A stretch of DNA of 64,000 nt from CAYTID01 sp964437735 (lineage in GTDB: Bacteria; Bacteroidota; Ignavibacteria; UBA10030; BY39): assembly GCA_964437735.1 (NCBI GenBank), contig CAYTID010000002.1, positions 6,477 through 70,476 of the forward strand, written 5' to 3'. The first letter of the stretch is position 1. Each line of letters starts with the position of its first letter. The notes under the pieces are model-generated. The model searched no databases, was not told the DNA's origin, and worked only from the letters and a program-made list of their open reading frames with translations. Both the position numbers and the translations under genes were made by a program. This document shows positions 35,885 to 44,600 of the stretch, piece after piece.

Positions 35885-36229
35885 TTAGAGAACAAATTTT
35901 ACAACCTCGGCAAATGCTTCCGGGTTGTTTGCAGCTAAATTTGCCAATACTTTTCGATTGATTTCCAAGTCTTTCTTCTTCATAGCGTCTATTAACTGTG
36001 AATATGTAGTACCGTTCATGCGAGCTGCAGCATTGATCCGGGTTATCCATAGTTGACGGAAATCTCTTTTTTTCAATTTACGTCCTCGGTATGCATGTTG
36101 ACCTGCTTTATCAATATGGTGCTTTGCTACCGTAAGGACTTTGCTTCTGGCACCCCAATAACCTTTCGCTCGCGCTAATATGCGTTTACGACGGCGATGG
36201 GAGGCAACTTTATTCTGCGAACGTGGCAT
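35885..36229 (-). CDS. rplT: 50S ribosomal protein L20
   Basis: 114 residues, typical L20: MPRSQNKVASHRRRKRILARAKGYWGARS at the N-terminus and RQLWITRINAAARMNGTTYSQLI in the middle. It binds 23S rRNA early in assembly and, in many bacteria, represses its own operon through a leader structure. Confidence 0.98.
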   Translation of the reverse strand: MPRSQNKVASHRRRKRILARAKGYWGARSKVLTVAKHHIDKAGQHAYRGRKLKKRDFRQLWITRINAAARMNGTTYSQLIDAMKKKDLEINRKVLANLAANNPEAFAEVVKFVL

Positions 36230-36269
36230 AGTTGCTCTTTACTCCTTCTTATTAGTTAAATGTTAATTG

Positions 36270-36464
36270 TTAATTATGCAATAATTGCGTAATCCGTTTT
36301 GTTTCAGATTCTGATACAAGTGTCGATTTACGGAGATTTCTCTTACGCTTCGGACTTTTAGATGTTAAAATGTGACTTTTAAAAGCCTTTTTCCTTTTTA
36401 TTTTTCCGGTACCTGTAATTTTAAATCTTTTCTTTGCTCCGGAATCGGATTTCATTTTAGGCAT
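36270..36464 (-). CDS. rpmI: 50S ribosomal protein L35
   Basis: 64 residues, very basic: MPKMKSDSGAKKRFKITGTGKIKRKKAFKSH and the HLL-type C-terminal segment are the family pattern. It lies in the conserved infC-rpmI-rplT order. Confidence 0.97.
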   Translation of the reverse strand: MPKMKSDSGAKKRFKITGTGKIKRKKAFKSHILTSKSPKRKRNLRKSTLVSESETKRITQLLHN

Positions 36465-36481
36465 TAATACACCTCTTTTTA

Positions 36482-37039
36482 TTATTGATCTGTTTTTTCT
36501 TTTGTGCCTTGTTTTTTCTTCGAGCCTTTGTCGGCTGCGAGTATCATTATCATTTGTCTCCCTTCCATTTGTGCTGGTTGTTCGACTTTTGCAATGTCCT
36601 GAATTTTTTCAGCTAATCGCAACAATATTTCTTCGCCTTGCTCTTTGTAAGTAATTTCACGTCCCTTGAAGAATACTGATGCTTTTACTTTATTGCCTGC
36701 TTCAATAAATGCTCGAGCGTGTCTTGCTTTGAATTCAAAGTCGTGTACATCCGTATTTATATGAAGACGTATTTCCTTCATTACAACCACCTGCTGATGC
36801 TTACGTTGGAGTTTTTCTTTCTTTGTAAGCTCATACTTATACTTTCCGTAATCCATAATTTTACAAACCGGTGGTGAAGCATTTGGTACTATCTCAATTA
36901 AATCTAATCCTTTTGCATTGGCATGAGCCATTGCTTCTTGAGGTGACATCACACCAATTTGCTGGCCATTTTCGTCTATCAAACGAATTCTGGATATCCT
37001 TATTTCTTCGTTCAGTCGGGGTGAATGTTGGTCTTTAAT
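36482..37039 (-). CDS. infC: Translation initiation factor IF-3, starting at ATT
   Basis: Binds the 30S subunit and checks initiator tRNA and start codon. Without an upstream non-standard start the protein would begin at a TTG in the middle of the N-terminal domain (IDENGQQIGV). The frame continues upstream to ATT at 37037-37039, preceded by AGGAG at 37047-37051 with 7-base spacing. This gives IKDQHSPRLNEEIRISRIRL before IDENG, the normal IF-3 N-terminus, and 185 residues in total. ATT is the start that allows IF-3 to repress its own translation in E. coli. The C-terminal domain is complete (KEIRLHINTDVHDFEFKARHA). The AGGAG overlaps the thrS stop codon. Confidence 0.93.
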   Translation of the reverse strand: MKDQHSPRLNEEIRISRIRLIDENGQQIGVMSPQEAMAHANAKGLDLIEIVPNASPPVCKIMDYGKYKYELTKKEKLQRKHQQVVVMKEIRLHINTDVHDFEFKARHARAFIEAGNKVKASVFFKGREITYKEQGEEILLRLAEKIQDIAKVEQPAQMEGRQMIMILAADKGSKKKQGTKEKTDQ

Positions 37040-37051
37040 ATTAATACTCCT
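37037..37051 (-). promoter_or_regulatory. infC ribosome binding site and ATT start codon
   Basis: AGGAG (37051-37047) lies 7 bases before ATT (37039-37037), the only in-frame start that restores a full IF-3. Its TAG-AGGAG overlap with the thrS stop implies translational coupling. Confidence 0.75.
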
Positions 37052-38990
37052 ATGTTGTTATTTGTTTTTCTTTTATTTCTATTTTGATCTCATTTAAAAA
37101 GTCATCAAAAGATTTAGTTCCTAGATCACCTTTTTTATGCTTCCTTATGGAAACTTTTTGTGAATCTCTTTCCTTATCGCCTACAATCAACATATATGGG
37201 GTTTTTTTTGTTTCCCAATCACGGATTTTGTAGTTAATTTTTTCATTCCGCAAATCAAGTTCAGCGCGAACGCCGTTTTCTTTAAGATTATTAAAAATCT
37301 TTAACGCATAATCCCTCTGAGAATCAGTTATGGGTAATACTGCGGCTTGAATCGGATTCAACCATAGTGGAAATTCACCTGCAAAATGCTCTATCAGAAC
37401 TCCGATAAATCTTTCCAAACTTCCGAATGGCGCCCTGTGAATCACAACAGGTCTATGCTTTTGTCCATCACTGCCGATATATTCAAGATTAAACCTTTCC
37501 GGCATCACATAATCTACCTGAACGGTTCCAAGCTGCCAGTTACGACCGAGTGCATCTTTTACAATGAAATCAATTTTGGGTCCGTAAAATGCCGCTTCAC
37601 CGGGAGCTATTTTATAATTTAAATTCATCTCTTCAGCCGCATCGATAATATCCTTCTCTGCTATTTCCCAAAGATTGTCGTCACCACCATATTTATCTTT
37701 ATTCATGGGATCACGGAACGAGACTCTTGTCGTAAAACCTTTGAAGCCAAGCGTATTAAAAACAAGTTGAATTAATCCGATTACATCGCATAATTCATCC
37801 TTAAGTTGATCTTGGCGGACAAACATATGTGAATCATCCACGGTAAAACTTCTAACTCTCGTTAATCCGTTTAATTCACCCGACTGCTCATAACGATATA
37901 CAGTACCAAATTCAGCGAGACGTATCGGTAAGTCCCGGTAACTTCTCGGCTTTGCGGCAAAAATCTGAAAATGATGAGGACAATTCATTGGTTTTAAAAG
38001 ATATTCCTCATCTTCTACCTTTATTGGTGCAAATTGACTGTCTTTGTAAAACGGATAATGACCACTTGTTTTATACAGATTTATATTTCCAATATGAGGA
38101 GTTACAACGGAAAGATATCCGCGTTTTTTTTGCTCCTCTCGTAAGAATGTTTCCAAGACTTCTCGAATAACAGTCCCTTTTGGCAACCAGAGAGGAAGTC
38201 CGGCACCCACTTTTGGAGTTAAGAGGAATAATTCCAATTCCGATCCCAATTTTCGATGGTCACGTCTTTTCGCTTCTTCTAATCTAAATAAATAATCATC
38301 TAACTCTTTTTTCGAGGTAAATGTAATTCCATAAATTCTTTGAAGCATTTTGTTTTTTTCACGACCTCTCCAATATGCTCCGGCAACGTTCAGTAATTTA
38401 ATAAACTTAATATATCCTGTACTCGGTATGTGTGGTCCGTAACATAAATCGGTAAATTTTCCGACTTGATAAATCGAGATTTTATCATTTTTATGTTCGT
38501 CTAATAATTCCAACTTATAATTATCGCCCTTTTCTTGGAAATACTTATAAGCATCATCCCAAGATTTCTCTTCCCTCTTAAATTCCAAATCTTGTTTGAT
38601 GTACTCTTGCATTTTGTTTTCAATCACTTTCAAATCATCATTGCTAAGAGCATGATCACCCATGTCAATATCGTAATAAAATCCGTTTTCGATCGAAGGA
38701 CCGATTCCGAATTTTGTTCCTGGGAATAATTCTTCAATAGCTTCTGCCATAATATGAGCAGAACTGTGCCAATAGGTTTGTTTCCCTCCTTCGTCATCCC
38801 ATCGGAGTATTTTTACGGAAGAATCCTTTAAGATTTTTCTTGAGAGATCCCATATTTCACCGTTGACTTCAATAGCGAGAGCCTCTTTCGCCAATCGTGA
38901 ACTGATACTTCCGGCAATTTCTTTTCCCGTGATGCCGGAGTCAAATTCTTTTACAGAATTATCAGGATATGTAATTTTTATTTTTGACAT
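37050..38990 (-). CDS. thrS: Threonine-tRNA ligase
   Basis: Class II synthetase, 646 residues from ATG 38990; a TTG 4 codons upstream is in frame but MSKIKITYPDNSVKEF is the normal beginning. Domains: TGS (1-65), the editing domain with HSSAHIMAEAIEELFP and the YCGPH-like CYGPHIPSTG, then the catalytic core with PMNCPHHFQIF, RLAEFGTVYRYEQSGELNGLTRVRSFTVDDSHMF and RHRPVVIHRAPFGSLERF, and the anticodon-binding domain. Zinc ligands (Cys in MNCP and two His) are present. A terminator sits only 14 bases upstream of its start. Confidence 0.97.
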   Translation of the reverse strand: MSKIKITYPDNSVKEFDSGITGKEIAGSISSRLAKEALAIEVNGEIWDLSRKILKDSSVKILRWDDEGGKQTYWHSSAHIMAEAIEELFPGTKFGIGPSIENGFYYDIDMGDHALSNDDLKVIENKMQEYIKQDLEFKREEKSWDDAYKYFQEKGDNYKLELLDEHKNDKISIYQVGKFTDLCYGPHIPSTGYIKFIKLLNVAGAYWRGREKNKMLQRIYGITFTSKKELDDYLFRLEEAKRRDHRKLGSELELFLLTPKVGAGLPLWLPKGTVIREVLETFLREEQKKRGYLSVVTPHIGNINLYKTSGHYPFYKDSQFAPIKVEDEEYLLKPMNCPHHFQIFAAKPRSYRDLPIRLAEFGTVYRYEQSGELNGLTRVRSFTVDDSHMFVRQDQLKDELCDVIGLIQLVFNTLGFKGFTTRVSFRDPMNKDKYGGDDNLWEIAEKDIIDAAEEMNLNYKIAPGEAAFYGPKIDFIVKDALGRNWQLGTVQVDYVMPERFNLEYIGSDGQKHRPVVIHRAPFGSLERFIGVLIEHFAGEFPLWLNPIQAAVLPITDSQRDYALKIFNNLKENGVRAELDLRNEKINYKIRDWETKKTPYMLIVGDKERDSQKVSIRKHKKGDLGTKSFDDFLNEIKIEIKEKQITT

Positions 38991-39003
38991 AAAATGATTC
39001 AAT

Positions 39004-39031
39004 AAAAAATCGGAAATTATTCCGATTTTTT
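39004..39031 (-). terminator. Intrinsic terminator after the tRNA cluster
   Basis: Perfect 12-bp inverted repeat AAAAAATCGGAA-ATTA-TTCCGATTTTTT. It works in both directions. It lies between the last tRNA (Val) and thrS and should end the tRNA transcript. Confidence 0.85.
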
Positions 39032-39055
39032 AATTCTTCAGAAAATATTTTCTTG

Positions 39056-39129
<74 letters not shown>

Positions 39130-39131
39130 TA

Positions 39132-39220
39132 TGGTGCCGGGGATCGGAATCGAACCGACATGGACTTTACAGTCCGCAGGATTTTAAGTCCTGTGCGTCT
39201 ACCAGTTCCGCCACCCCGGC
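39132..39220 (-). tRNA. tRNA-Leu (anticodon TAA)
   Basis: Class II tRNA: acceptor GCCGGGG/CCCCGGC, discriminator A, encoded CCA, anticodon loop CTTAAAA, long variable arm, T-loop GTTCGATTC. Reads UUA and UUG. Confidence 0.95.
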
Positions 39221-39230
39221 AAAACTTTAG

Positions 39231-39302
39231 AGGCGCCGGGCGGACTCGAACCGCCGAATAAAGGTTTTGCAGACCTCTCCCTTACCACTTGGGTACAGCG
39301 CC
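39231..39302 (-). tRNA. tRNA-Cys (anticodon GCA)
   Basis: Acceptor GGCGCTG/CGGCGCC with one G-U pair, discriminator U (expected for Cys), anticodon loop CTGCAAA, T-loop GTTCGAGTC. CCA is not encoded. Confidence 0.95.
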
Positions 39303-39310
39303 AAATTTTA

Positions 39311-39424
39311 TCCTCTCAATAAAATACCCCGCCACCTGGTGGGAATTGGGGGCGGCGGGGCAAACTTGAAGAGGAAGTTATATTCCGATCGCTCGCGCGA
39401 CCAAGGTAACTTATCATTGTTACC
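39311..39424. other. Hairpin-rich spacer inside the tRNA cluster
   Basis: Between tRNA-Gly and tRNA-Cys. A nested structure TCCTCT/AGAGGA (39311-39316 with 39370-39375) encloses CCCCGCC/GGCGGGG (39327-39333 with 39354-39360). A separate hairpin GGTAAC/GTTACC (39405-39410 with 39419-39424) lies next to it. This part is GC-rich compared with the rest of the window. It may serve tRNA processing or partial termination. Confidence 0.45.
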
Positions 39425-39427
39425 TCG

Positions 39428-39500
39428 AGCGGGAAACGGGACTTGAACCCGCGACATTCACCTTGGCAAGGTGACGCTCTACCAACTGAGCTATTCCCGC
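39428..39500 (-). tRNA. tRNA-Gly (anticodon GCC)
   Basis: Acceptor GCGGGAA/TTCCCGC, discriminator U, anticodon loop TTGCCAA closed by TCACC/GGTGA, T-loop GTTCAAGTC. CCA is not encoded. First tRNA of the cluster in the direction of transcription. Confidence 0.95.
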
Positions 39501-39694
39501 AATTTGATAGGGCTAATATACAAAACTTATCAATTTTTAGCAAGTATTTTAACTATTTCTCTACTATTTACCTTGTAATATATATTCATTACCGCAAAAA
39601 GTCAAGATGTAACAACTTATTACCAATCATTTAAATCAATTACTTGAATAATTAATGGAAATAGTTTATTTTATTTAAAAAATTATATCAATTT

Positions 39695-41641
39695 ATGAAT
39701 ACGTTTATGAGAATGATTTTTTCACTTCTTTGCTTAATTATATTTCTTCCACAATTTATGGTAGGGCAGTTATTAGTTTTACAGACTGAATATACGCAAA
39801 AAAACAAGGTATTGATACACGATCATTTAATATTTGATAAAAATTCCTCTTTTGTCGAAATTGAGTTACAAAAAAATCAAAATACAAAGATATCAGGTTT
39901 TTGGGATTATCAAAGCAATGGTGGCGCTATAAATTACATTGAAATGAATCCAACTGATGCAAACAAAATTCATACGCTGATGATGGTTTCCACCGATTCT
40001 GGAAATTCGTCAACCATTTCAATGTCGCGACGAGTTGTATATAATTACAGTGACAACGGCGGCGTTACGTGGGGAAATCCGGTTTCTGTTCCCGGTTTTC
40101 GCGCAGGATATCCATCCTTGATATTTGCTAAAACAGGAAACAACAATCATGTTCCCGTAATTGCTAATCACAGTTCATCAGGTTCCGGTATCCCCTCTCA
40201 AAGTGTTTTATTTATCGATCGGAGAGAAGGATCGAAAATATTTTCTGCATTTTACCCTCCTCTCCAAAATCCGGGTTTTGACGATGCACTTTGGCCCATC
40301 ATTACCCAGTCAACAAACGGAAATATTATTCTTGCCGGCTCATTCCCTACATCCAGTCCCTATCAGGGTATATCGGTTATCACACTAAAAAATGATTCCA
40401 CATGGAGTAACTGGGAACGATTGGAAACATCATCTTCTCATGCCGGAAGAATCGCAATGGCTTCCGGAAATAACGGAAGGGTTGCAATTGTTTGGAGATC
40501 AAATACAAATCCGGATTCGTTGATTTTAAGAGAGTCTACAAATAATGGATTATCCTGGAATCCGAAAATTGTTGTTGCGAGAGAAAACGGGAATGACGGA
40601 CCATGCTGGACAGGCTTCGATGCTATGTATTTTGAAAATTCTTTAATGGTCGTTTATACAAGTAGCTCTTATGACAATCAGGGATATAAACTTGCAAACC
40701 GAGTAAGATTATGGAATTCCGGAACCGGATTATCTCGTACTGTGATTGATAGTATTACATTTCCACAGATGATGAAAACCGCTTTCATCAATAAATCTCA
40801 GACAAATCATAATTTTGCTTTTAATTTTCCATCCTTAGGTAAAAACCAAACCAGTACGCGAGTTTATGTTGCAGTAGATGCCTTTCTGCAAGATGTAACT
40901 GATCCTGATGGATTTAACTATAGCGATATACTCTTAACATACAGTGACGATGGAGGAATAAATTGGAAAAAACCGATAAACATAACTAACACTAATACAC
41001 ATGACGAAAGATATGTTTCCATTTCAACAATAAATCCGGTAGTCAATTATGGTCAAACCGACAGCAATTATGTTTATCTGGTTTTTCAAGAAGATAAAAT
41101 TCCCGGCGCTAATTTCGTAACACTTAATAATGAACCTGAAAGCCGCCCTGTTTCCCGTGCGTTTCAAAAATTCATGAAAATAAATATTGATAAAGTTTCG
41201 CAAGTTAATGTTCAAATCCCGATTATTTCCAATTGGAATATGATTTCACTCCCAGTAAATATTTCGGACAGCCTTCTGAGTATATTCCCGACTGCACTTT
41301 CACGACCATTTTCTTTCTCTCCGATATCAGGATACGATACTAATTCAGTGATGTTTTCAGGAAAGGGATACTGGATAAAATTCGGTGAAAATCAAATATC
41401 AGACCTTTCGGGACCTCAGCTAGCCTCAAAAGTTATAAATGTTTTACCTGGTTGGAATCTCATAGGATCAATTACTTATCCCGTAACTCTTAATAATATT
41501 ATTCAGAATCCGCCTGCAATCATTCAATCGCCATTTTTTGAATATGCTAACGGCTATGTGTTAACAGATACTCTTCAGCCCGGAAAAGCATATTGGGTAA
41601 AAATAAATAGTGAAGGTACTTTAAATCTTGTGTCACCTTAA
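39695..41641 (+). CDS. Secreted Asp-box (BNR) beta-propeller protein
   Basis: A 648-residue exported protein with signal peptide MNTFMRMIFSLLCLIIFLPQFMVG. At least three Asp-box motifs are visible (SDNGGVTWG, STNNGLSWN, SDDGGINWK), which mark sialidase-type propellers. The usual sialidase Arg triad and Asp/Glu/Tyr catalytic set are not evident, so an enzyme call is not supported. The C-terminal 145 residues hold two copies of a WNxI(S/G)...GKxYWxK module (WNMISLPVNIS...GKGYWIKF and WNLIGSITYP...GKAYWVKI). No NYPNPF sorting domain is present. Its stop overlaps the C25 peptidase gene by 9 bases, tail to tail. Confidence 0.8.
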   Translation: MNTFMRMIFSLLCLIIFLPQFMVGQLLVLQTEYTQKNKVLIHDHLIFDKNSSFVEIELQKNQNTKISGFWDYQSNGGAINYIEMNPTDANKIHTLMMVSTDSGNSSTISMSRRVVYNYSDNGGVTWGNPVSVPGFRAGYPSLIFAKTGNNNHVPVIANHSSSGSGIPSQSVLFIDRREGSKIFSAFYPPLQNPGFDDALWPIITQSTNGNIILAGSFPTSSPYQGISVITLKNDSTWSNWERLETSSSHAGRIAMASGNNGRVAIVWRSNTNPDSLILRESTNNGLSWNPKIVVARENGNDGPCWTGFDAMYFENSLMVVYTSSSYDNQGYKLANRVRLWNSGTGLSRTVIDSITFPQMMKTAFINKSQTNHNFAFNFPSLGKNQTSTRVYVAVDAFLQDVTDPDGFNYSDILLTYSDDGGINWKKPINITNTNTHDERYVSISTINPVVNYGQTDSNYVYLVFQEDKIPGANFVTLNNEPESRPVSRAFQKFMKINIDKVSQVNVQIPIISNWNMISLPVNISDSLLSIFPTALSRPFSFSPISGYDTNSVMFSGKGYWIKFGENQISDLSGPQLASKVINVLPGWNLIGSITYPVTLNNIIQNPPAIIQSPFFEYANGYVLTDTLQPGKAYWVKINSEGTLNLVSP

Positions 41642-44600
41642 TTTAACTAATTTTTGTACCGAACTTTGAATTAATTTATCAGTTTCTGTCTGAATTTTGT
41701 ACAAATATACACCGTTCGCCAAAATGTTCCCATCGTTGTCTTTCCCATCCCACTCTATCCGATTAAAACCGATTTGAATATCAGGCGTCGGTATAATTAA
41801 TTCTTTTAGTTTCCTTCCGCTTACAGAGTAGATAAATATTTTTGCGATGGATGGAATTGCAGAGCCGGTCAAGTTAAAACAAAAATAAGTATTTTCGTCA
41901 AAAGGATTCGGATAATTAAAAACATTCAATATCACAGGTGTTGCTAATACTTTAAATTCATTATCTGATATTATCAGATTATTTTTACTTACTATTTTAA
42001 GATTATGATCTCCATCATCCAGAGTTGGGTTGAATTCAATCTTGCTTGATGTGTTTTCATTTAATTGTACAATTGGTACTTCGGTGCCATCAAGCTCTAT
42101 AAATCTGATATCCTGAATCGATAAATTATTAGGTAAGAATATTTTGATTGAAGGAGTCGATGAAACAAAATCACCTTTTTGAATTTGTCTACCGTCGAAA
42201 GTTACAGTTATTCCGGAAGTTTGAGAATCTATCCATCTGTTTTTGAATGGGATGATAATTTCGTTGTTTTCTGTAATTTGATCTTCCCATCCGTCAGGTT
42301 CAACACGAATTTTCAAAAATTGATTGCCGTAATAGCTCGATACATCTATTTTCTTTGATATAAATATTTCCGATTCCGCTGATATTGAATCGAACTGGGT
42401 TGTTTCAATTTCAATATTCGGAACGATGTAAAAACCGATCTTTGTCCTTCCGGCACCTCTATCTCCCAAATTATTTATACTAAAAGAAACAGCAAGAGAT
42501 TCTCTGTCGGCGCTTTTTATTTGTTTCACACTCAAGCCACCTGTGTTAAATGCAAGTTCAGGAACTGAACTATATGTTATAGTCCAATCGTATAAATACG
42601 GTGTTACTTCTCCGTCCTGATTTGATAGATTTGTAATTAATTGCATCGATGAAAATACTGACGAATTGATCCCACTCAAATCGATACTATTCTGAGAACT
42701 TGAAATATTGAATAAAGTATCTACAGTAAAATCTTTCTTTAGTCCGACGAGTTTAGTGATAATAGATGATTTATTTGGATTCAAATTATTCCAAAAATAA
42801 TTCATCCATGAACTTGCTTTACCTATTGGCACGGTTTCCATGCTTCCGGCACCGGAACTGTAGTAATTCGGCATTTGATATGAAACTATGGCAATCCCGA
42901 AAGGGCTATAGCTTTCAAGAGGTGTCATCATTGGAAATGGAGATCCCTTTCGAGTTATCAAAGACCAAGACTGTCCGGGAGTAACTGATCTGATTTGAGT
43001 TGCTCCAAGACTTTCAATCGCTTGATACAAAGCTTCCGTGATACCTGATTTTCCATCCTGAACTACAACTAATGAAATATAATTACCTACCGGCGAATTT
43101 TGTAAAAATCTTAATAGCGAATCCGGTTGACCTATCGAAGTTAAGGTATACCCCCGTGCTTGATAATTACCGGTTAAGGGATTGATGCTGACAGCTAAGT
43201 AACTATTTGCACCCTGCCACCAATGTCCGATTACCTGTAATTCTCCAATTTTTATTATACTGTAATAATCCGAATCAGGAAATGCACGGTAGCCAACCGA
43301 TCTCGAATACAACGGCAATCCGTTTGAGCGTTGCATTGTAACGCCGCTATCACTCACAAATAAATTATTCACTATATTCATAGTGAATTGACCAACTCCG
43401 GATTGGCGCCACTTTACAACCCCGGGTAGGTATGCTGAATCGCTCGCTCTGAATGAAGCTGTAACCCACGCCCCGAAATATTTTCCGTTAAAAGTCCTCG
43501 CACGCCAGAAGAAAGTTTGTTCATTTTGTAAAGCAGGAGTTGTCCATTCGGCAAATACTTGCCCCGGAGTTATTTGCGGGGATATAATTTTAAAAGGGCT
43601 ATTAAATGCAATTGTCGTATCTAATTCGAAATAAAATACATATGGATTTGCAAAATTAATTCCCTGTTTCGGTAATAATATCGTATCCCCCCCTCCTGAA
43701 TAGAAACTCTTTAAAGAATCAAAAATCGCAGGGACAGTAACACGCAAATTAACATGACCACTCGGTTGTATTGAAAAATGATTTGGCTTTAGAACGAAAA
43801 TTTTACTTTTATGAACATACACAGGGATTTCAGCTGAGTTATTGGTTTCATCTTCTTCAATAATATTATTGTTCGGATCTATTCGGACTTTTAAAATATG
43901 AGAACCCGGTTTTCCCCTAACATCCCAGGCTATAGTTATTGTATCGGAAAAAGCAATCGGCCTCCAGAAAAACGGAGGAACAATATCATACTCTCCCTTG
44001 AATTTTCCTGTTTCATCCGTGTAATTGTCACGCAGGGATATTAATACACTGTCCGCAGGCATCAAACCAATATTATTAACGATAAATTGAACTGAAATAA
44101 AATTATCCGAGATTGGAACATCGGGTTGAATTTTTATCTGATTATTTTCAATAACAAAATCAGGTTTCGCTGGAAGGGGGATTTTTGAATATGGATCGCC
44201 TATCAGAGGATAGAGATTAAAAGTGTGAATGATTGTGGGAGTAATAACATATCCGTTTATCATCCAAAAATAAATACGGGATAGATGAGTCAATTCGCCA
44301 AAAGTTTGAACAGATTCTTTAATCGACGCATGTAGAAATTTTTTTGCGAGCCAATAACCTGTTTGAGCAGAACCTATATGTGAACTCGCCCATGCAGCAA
44401 TTCCTCCTCGATTGTCTGCAACAAGAAAATCTTCAGAGAGTACATTTGAAAATGTTGTATAGAATGCACCAATGTTACAACTAACGCTACTGATGAAAGG
44501 TAGTTTCCCGTTTGTATTTTGCAGATCATTCGGACTTCCGATATCTACGTTCCAAATTCTTCCTCCTGAATGTCCGATAAAATTAACAAAAAATAAACCT

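Noticed and set aside
39003..39055. T-box riboswitch before thrS
   Set aside because: Only a simple perfect terminator is present; there is no specifier loop or T-box sequence and no room for a leader.
39695..41641. Sialidase
   Set aside because: Asp-boxes are present but the catalytic Arg triad and nucleophile are not evident.
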